Shown here piece by piece: positions 22,214 through 25,737 of a stretch of DNA of 25,737 bases (position 1 is its first letter; each line of letters starts with the position of its first letter). A program made the translations under genes and the position numbers. The DNA comes from an uncultured Prevotella sp. (GTDB lineage: Bacteria > Bacteroidota > Bacteroidia > Bacteroidales > Bacteroidaceae): assembly GCA_900769275.1 (NCBI GenBank), contig CAAGGA010000085.1:1-25737 (forward strand), read 5' to 3'. A model generated the notes under the pieces. The model saw nothing but the letters and a program-made list of their open reading frames with translations, was not told the origin of the DNA and did no database searches.

Positions 22214-22690
22214 ATGAGAAAAGCAAAACCAAAGAAGCGCGTGATCCTGCCGGATCCAGTCTTCAATGACCAGAAAGTGTCAAAGTTCGTAAACCATCTC
22301 ATGTATGATGGAAAGAAGAACAAATCCTACGAAATCTTCTATGCAGCCCTCAATACCGTTCAGGAGAAGATGGTAAAGGAAGAGAAGCCGGCTCTCGAAA
22401 TATGGAAGCAGGCTCTCGACAATATCACCCCTCAGGTAGAGGTGAAGAGCCGTCGTATCGGTGGTGCTACTTTTCAGGTGCCGACAGAGATACGTCCCGA
22501 CCGCAAGGAGTCTATCTCTATGAAGAACATGATTCTCTTCGCACGCAAGCGCGGCGGTAAGGGAATGGCTGACAAACTTGCTGCTGAAATCATGGATGCA
22601 TACAACAATCAGGGCGGTGCATTCAAGCGTAAGGAGGATATGCACCGTATGGCTGAGGCTAACCGTGCGTTCGCTCATTTCCGTTTCTAA
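22214..22690 (+). CDS. rpsG: 30S ribosomal protein S7
   Basis: The 158-residue product is a full-length S7: MRKAKPKKRVILPDPVFNDQKVSKFVNHLMYDGKK, the central VEVKSRRIGGATFQVPTEIRPDRK and the ending HRMAEANRAFAHFRF. S7 nucleates assembly of the 3' major domain of 16S rRNA and lines the exit site. It lies 185 bp after rpsL and 40 bp before fusA. Confidence 0.98.
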   Translation: MRKAKPKKRVILPDPVFNDQKVSKFVNHLMYDGKKNKSYEIFYAALNTVQEKMVKEEKPALEIWKQALDNITPQVEVKSRRIGGATFQVPTEIRPDRKESISMKNMILFARKRGGKGMADKLAAEIMDAYNNQGGAFKRKEDMHRMAEANRAFAHFRF

Positions 22691-22730
22691 TTTCTTATTC
22701 TTATTTTACACACAAACAATAAATTAGACA

Positions 22731-24851
22731 ATGGCTAAGCACGATTTGCATTTGACTCGTAATATCGGTATCATGGCTCACATCGATGCCGGTAAGACAA
22801 CAACTTCAGAACGTATCCTGTTCTATACCGGTAAGACTCACAAAATCGGTGAGACGCACGATGGTAGCGCTACCATGGACTGGATGGCACAGGAGCAGGA
22901 GCGCGGTATCACCATTACATCCGCTGCCACTACATGTTTCTGGAAGTATAACGGTCAGCAGTACAAGATAAACTTGATTGATACCCCGGGACACGTGGAC
23001 TTCACTGCAGAGGTGGAGCGTTCACTCCGTGTGCTTGACGGCGCCGTTGCCACATACTGTGCCGTAGGTGGCGTAGAGCCGCAGTCTGAGACCGTATGGC
23101 GTCAGGCTGACAAGTACAACGTGCCGCGTATCGGCTACGTGAACAAGATGGACCGTTCCGGTGCCAACTACTATGACGTAGTAAAGCAGATGCAGGAAGT
23201 ACTCGGTGCCAACCCTATCAGCCTCTGCTGCCCTATCGGCGCTGAGGAGAACTTCAAGGGACTCGTTGACCTCGTCAAGATGAAGGCCATCTTCTGGCAT
23301 GACGAGACAATGGGTGCAGACTATGACGTTGAGGAGATTCCTGCCGATATGGTTGACGAGTGCAATGAATGGCGCGACAAACTTCTTGAGGGTGCAGCAG
23401 AGTTCGACGAGGCTCTCATGGAGAAATATTTCGATGACCCCTCTACTATCACCGAGGAGGAAATCATCGCTGCCATCCGTAAGGGTTGCCTTGAGTTGAA
23501 GTGTGTACCTATGCTCTGCGGTTCTTCATTCAAGAACAAGGGCGTTCAGACCATGCTCGACTACGTATGTGCCCTCCTCCCTTCTCCTATGGACAACGAG
23601 GAGATTGTCGGTACAGAGCCTGGTGATGAGTCTGTTGAAGTACGCTTCAGGGCTACGGAGACTGACCCTACAGCCGCCCTCGCATTCAAGATTGCAACAG
23701 ACCCGTACGTAGGTCGTCTCGTGTTCTTCCGCGTTTATTCCGGTAAGATAGAGGCTGGTTCATACGTATATAACCCACGTTCAGGAAAGAAAGAGCGCGT
23801 AAGCCGTCTCTTCCAGATGCACTCCAACAAGCAGAACCCTGTCGAGGTTATCGCAGCAGGCGACATAGGTTCCGGCGTAGGCTTCAAGGATATCCGCACT
23901 GGTGACACTCTCTGTGATGAAGACCATCAGATAGTACTTGAGTCCATGACCTTCCCTGACACTGTGATTTCTATCGCAGTAGAGCCGAAGTCACAGGCTG
24001 ACATAGCCAAGCTCGACAATGGTCTTGCCAAACTTGCCGAAGAAGACCCGACATTCACCGTTCGTACCGACGAGCAGAGCGGACAGACCGTTATCTCAGG
24101 TATGGGTGAGCTTCACCTCGATATCATCATCGACCGTCTGAAGCGTGAATTCAAGGTAGAATGTAACCAGGGTAAGCCGCAGGTTAACTACAAGGAAGCC
24201 ATCACACGTGAGGTTAATCTCCGTGAAGTGTACAAGAAGCAGTCCGGTGGTCGCGGTAAGTTCGCTGACATCATCGTCAACATCGGTCCTAAGGATGAGG
24301 ACTACAAGGAGGGCGACCTGCAGTTCATCAATGAGGTGAAAGGCGGTAACGTGCCTAAGGAATTCATCCCAGCTGTACAGAAAGGCTTCGAGGATTGCCT
24401 CAAGAGCGGTGTTCTCGGTGGCTATCCTGTGACAGGTCTCAAGGTTACGCTGCTTGACGGTAGCTTCCACCCCGTTGACTCTGACCAGCTCTCATTCGAA
24501 CTTGCAGCACGCAATGCGTTCAAGAACGCTTGTCCTAAGGCAGGTCCGGTGCTCATGGAGCCTATCATGAAAGTAGAGGTGGTGACACCGGAAGAGAGCA
24601 TGGGTGACGTTATCGGTGACCTCAACAAGCGTCGCGGCATGGTTCAGGGTATGGACGATGCACGCTCAGGCGCAAAGATAGTAAAGGCTATGGTGCCGCT
24701 GTCAGAGATGTTCGGTTATGTTACCGCTCTCCGTACCATCACCTCAGGTCGTGCTACCTCTTCTATGGAGTACGATCACCACGAGGCCGTATCAAGCTCT
24801 ATCGCCAAGGCTATCCTTGAAGAGGTAAAGGGACGTGCCGATCTCGTATAA
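22731..24851 (+). CDS. fusA: elongation factor G
   Basis: The 706-residue protein is a complete EF-G. The GTPase motifs are A16-HIDAGKTT (G1), RGITIT (G2), D84-TPGH (G3) and N138-KMD (G4). Domains II-V follow, including YKEAITREVNLREVYKKQSGGRGKFADI at the start of domain IV and the C-terminal GDVIGDLNKRRGMVQGMD of domain V. It catalyses ribosome translocation and, with RRF, recycling. It is in the str operon with its normal neighbours rpsG and rpsJ. It resembles the main housekeeping EF-G more than the GTPase-poor paralogues. Confidence 0.98.
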   Translation: MAKHDLHLTRNIGIMAHIDAGKTTTSERILFYTGKTHKIGETHDGSATMDWMAQEQERGITITSAATTCFWKYNGQQYKINLIDTPGHVDFTAEVERSLRVLDGAVATYCAVGGVEPQSETVWRQADKYNVPRIGYVNKMDRSGANYYDVVKQMQEVLGANPISLCCPIGAEENFKGLVDLVKMKAIFWHDETMGADYDVEEIPADMVDECNEWRDKLLEGAAEFDEALMEKYFDDPSTITEEEIIAAIRKGCLELKCVPMLCGSSFKNKGVQTMLDYVCALLPSPMDNEEIVGTEPGDESVEVRFRATETDPTAALAFKIATDPYVGRLVFFRVYSGKIEAGSYVYNPRSGKKERVSRLFQMHSNKQNPVEVIAAGDIGSGVGFKDIRTGDTLCDEDHQIVLESMTFPDTVISIAVEPKSQADIAKLDNGLAKLAEEDPTFTVRTDEQSGQTVISGMGELHLDIIIDRLKREFKVECNQGKPQVNYKEAITREVNLREVYKKQSGGRGKFADIIVNIGPKDEDYKEGDLQFINEVKGGNVPKEFIPAVQKGFEDCLKSGVLGGYPVTGLKVTLLDGSFHPVDSDQLSFELAARNAFKNACPKAGPVLMEPIMKVEVVTPEESMGDVIGDLNKRRGMVQGMDDARSGAKIVKAMVPLSEMFGYVTALRTITSGRATSSMEYDHHEAVSSSIAKAILEEVKGRADLV

Positions 24852-24858
24852 AAAATCA

Positions 24859-24898
24859 GGGGAGTCCGTGAGCAAATGACTCTTTACGGACTACCCCC
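24859..24898 (+). terminator. hairpin between fusA and rpsJ (attenuator candidate)
   Basis: GGGGAGTCCGT (24859-24869) pairs with ACGGACTACCCC (24886-24897) with a single bulged base and a 16-base loop. It starts eight bases after the fusA stop in the 145-base gap before rpsJ. Partial termination here would lower rpsJ expression relative to fusA. Confidence 0.6.
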
Positions 24899-24996
24899 TA
24901 CATAATAATTCTTTTATATTAACGACTGAGTGCAGGCAAGGACGCAGGATTGATACTGCAATTCCCAAGCCACATTCACTATTATTATCCAACACA

Positions 24997-25302
24997 ATGA
25001 GTCAGAAAATTCGTATCAAGCTGAAGTCATACGACCACAAACTCGTGGACAAGTCAGCAGAGAAGATCGTAAAGGCCGTAAAGGCAACAGGTGCTATCGT
25101 AAGTGGTCCTATTCCACTCCCTACCCACAAGCGCATCTTCACCGTAAACCGTTCTACATTCGTCAACAAGAAGAGCCGTGAGCAGTTCCAGCTCTCTGAC
25201 TTCAAGCGTCTCATCGACATCTACAGCTCTACCACAAAGACTATTGATGCTCTCATGAAGCTTGAGCTCCCTTCAGGTGTAGAGGTAGAAATCAAGGTGT
25301 AG
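24997..25302 (+). CDS. rpsJ: 30S ribosomal protein S10
   Basis: The 101-residue length and sequence are those of S10: MSQKIRIKLKSYDHKLVDKS, the SGPIPLPTHKRIFTVNRSTFVNKKSREQF loop and the ending LELPSGVEVEIKV. S10 is part of the 30S head and, as NusE, of antitermination complexes. In Bacteroidota it normally leads straight into rplC of the S10 operon. Here a strong terminator follows and no rplC start is present in the next 435 bp, so it seems to be the last str gene. Confidence 0.98.
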   Translation: MSQKIRIKLKSYDHKLVDKSAEKIVKAVKATGAIVSGPIPLPTHKRIFTVNRSTFVNKKSREQFQLSDFKRLIDIYSSTTKTIDALMKLELPSGVEVEIKV

Positions 25303-25358
25303 TTCAATCGCATCCGGCACGTTAAAGCCCGGACATGATATATATCTTGTGACACAAT

Positions 25359-25408
25359 AATGCGAAAAGGCAGTACCGCAACAATTGCAGGTACTGCCTT
25401 TTCGCATT
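25359..25408 (+). terminator. strong terminator after rpsJ
   Basis: A perfect 19-bp stem (AATGCGAAAAGGCAGTACC, 25359-25377, with its exact complement at 25390-25408) closes a 12-base loop, starting 57 bases after the rpsJ stop. It ends the str operon. The T-run after it is weak, as is common for Bacteroidota terminators. Confidence 0.9.
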
Positions 25409-25628
25409 CTCGGGATAACAGGGCATACGGTTTTTTTGTCATTAGAAGAATGTCGGTTGTATTCCGGTATTTCTGCGCCACAGCATCTCAGCAGAGGTTA
25501 TCTGTCTGATTTGTTCTGGAAGTCATCGCTACTGTTTTTTTTAGATTTTATTATCAGTCTGCGGATTCTTTATGGATAAAGGGTTAGAAAGCAAGTTTCT
25601 TATATGCAATTACCTTTTCCGTAAATAT
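25409..25628. other. 220-bp region with no recognised gene
   Basis: I find no convincing coding sequence, promoter, tRNA or known RNA here. A 64-residue open frame on the plus strand (25385-25579) starts inside the rpsJ terminator and has no recognisable motif. The region carries long T-runs near 25431-25438 and 25533-25541. An unlabelled small RNA ending at the next hairpin is possible. Confidence 0.4.
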
Positions 25629-25661
25629 TAAACCCAAATCGGTCATTAGGATTTGGGTTTA
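25629..25661. terminator. 12-bp stem hairpin near the window end
   Basis: TAAACCCAAATC (25629-25640) pairs perfectly with GATTTGGGTTTA (25650-25661) around a 9-base loop, flanked by A and T. It has terminator shape in both directions. It could end an unseen transcript entering from the right or a small RNA from 25409-25628. The last 76 bases hold nothing I can name. Confidence 0.6.
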
Positions 25662-25737
25662 TGTATAAGACAGGATACAAGAAACAGTATTTTCTCTATA
25701 CGGCGTGTAGTGGGAAAAGGGAAAAATGAAAGAAAAA

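Noticed and set aside
25385..25579. 64-residue open frame after rpsJ
   Set aside because: It begins inside the terminator stem, has no family resemblance, and is rich in Leu/Ser/Phe as expected from A/T-rich noncoding DNA.

Overview
The window looks like a Bacteroidales chromosome segment, most likely Prevotellaceae. Three things point there: repeated Bacteroidota-type promoters (TTTG, about 19-20 bp, TAnnTTTG), start codons preceded by A/C-rich leaders instead of strong Shine-Dalgarno sites, and the protein families present (PCMD lipoprotein, PorT-like barrel, DUF3467, TonB-type outer-membrane barrel, GH10 with CBM6 modules). Bases 1-16 match the end of an Illumina TruSeq adapter, so this is probably the raw edge of an assembled contig. 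I see no IS element, prophage, CRISPR array, tRNA or rRNA.

Layout. 1-6.6 kb: a cytoplasmic VWA protein (-); a secreted small protein overlapping a large outer-membrane barrel gene whose N-terminal domain it duplicates; a sigma/HTH protein fused to a macro-like domain; and an RsiV-like (DUF3298) lipoprotein. 6.6-9 kb: an acyl-CoA thioesterase (-), rubrerythrin (-) and a divergent AraC regulator. A perfect 20-bp inverted repeat sits midway between the rubrerythrin and AraC promoters. 9-14.2 kb: a modular GH10 xylanase (-), then a PCMD surface lipoprotein and a PorT-like barrel (+). 14.2-14.4 kb: a cluster of nested hairpins between 19-bp direct repeats. 14.4-18.5 kb: an overlapping four-gene minus-strand operon (GT83/ArnT-like transferase, polyprenyl-phosphate GT2, LAB_N membrane protein, UDP-glucuronate 4-epimerase) that resembles a complete lipid A/LPS uronic-acid (galacturonic acid) decoration pathway. 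18.7-20.8 kb: a DUF418 membrane protein (+) converging on a patatin-like phospholipase (-). 21-25.3 kb: DUF3467, then the str operon rpsL-rpsG-fusA-rpsJ. The str operon is closed by a strong hairpin right after rpsJ, and no S10-operon gene follows.

The most unusual non-coding pattern is a set of intergenic short tandem arrays with strict 8-bp or 7-bp periods. Several are arranged as a G/T-rich array facing an inverted A/C-rich array, able to form a hairpin. The best candidates for an undescribed system are the sigma/macro-like fusion with its RsiV-like neighbour, the symmetric rubrerythrin/AraC control region, and the octamer arrays. The str operon, rubrerythrin and thioesterase are ordinary housekeeping genes.
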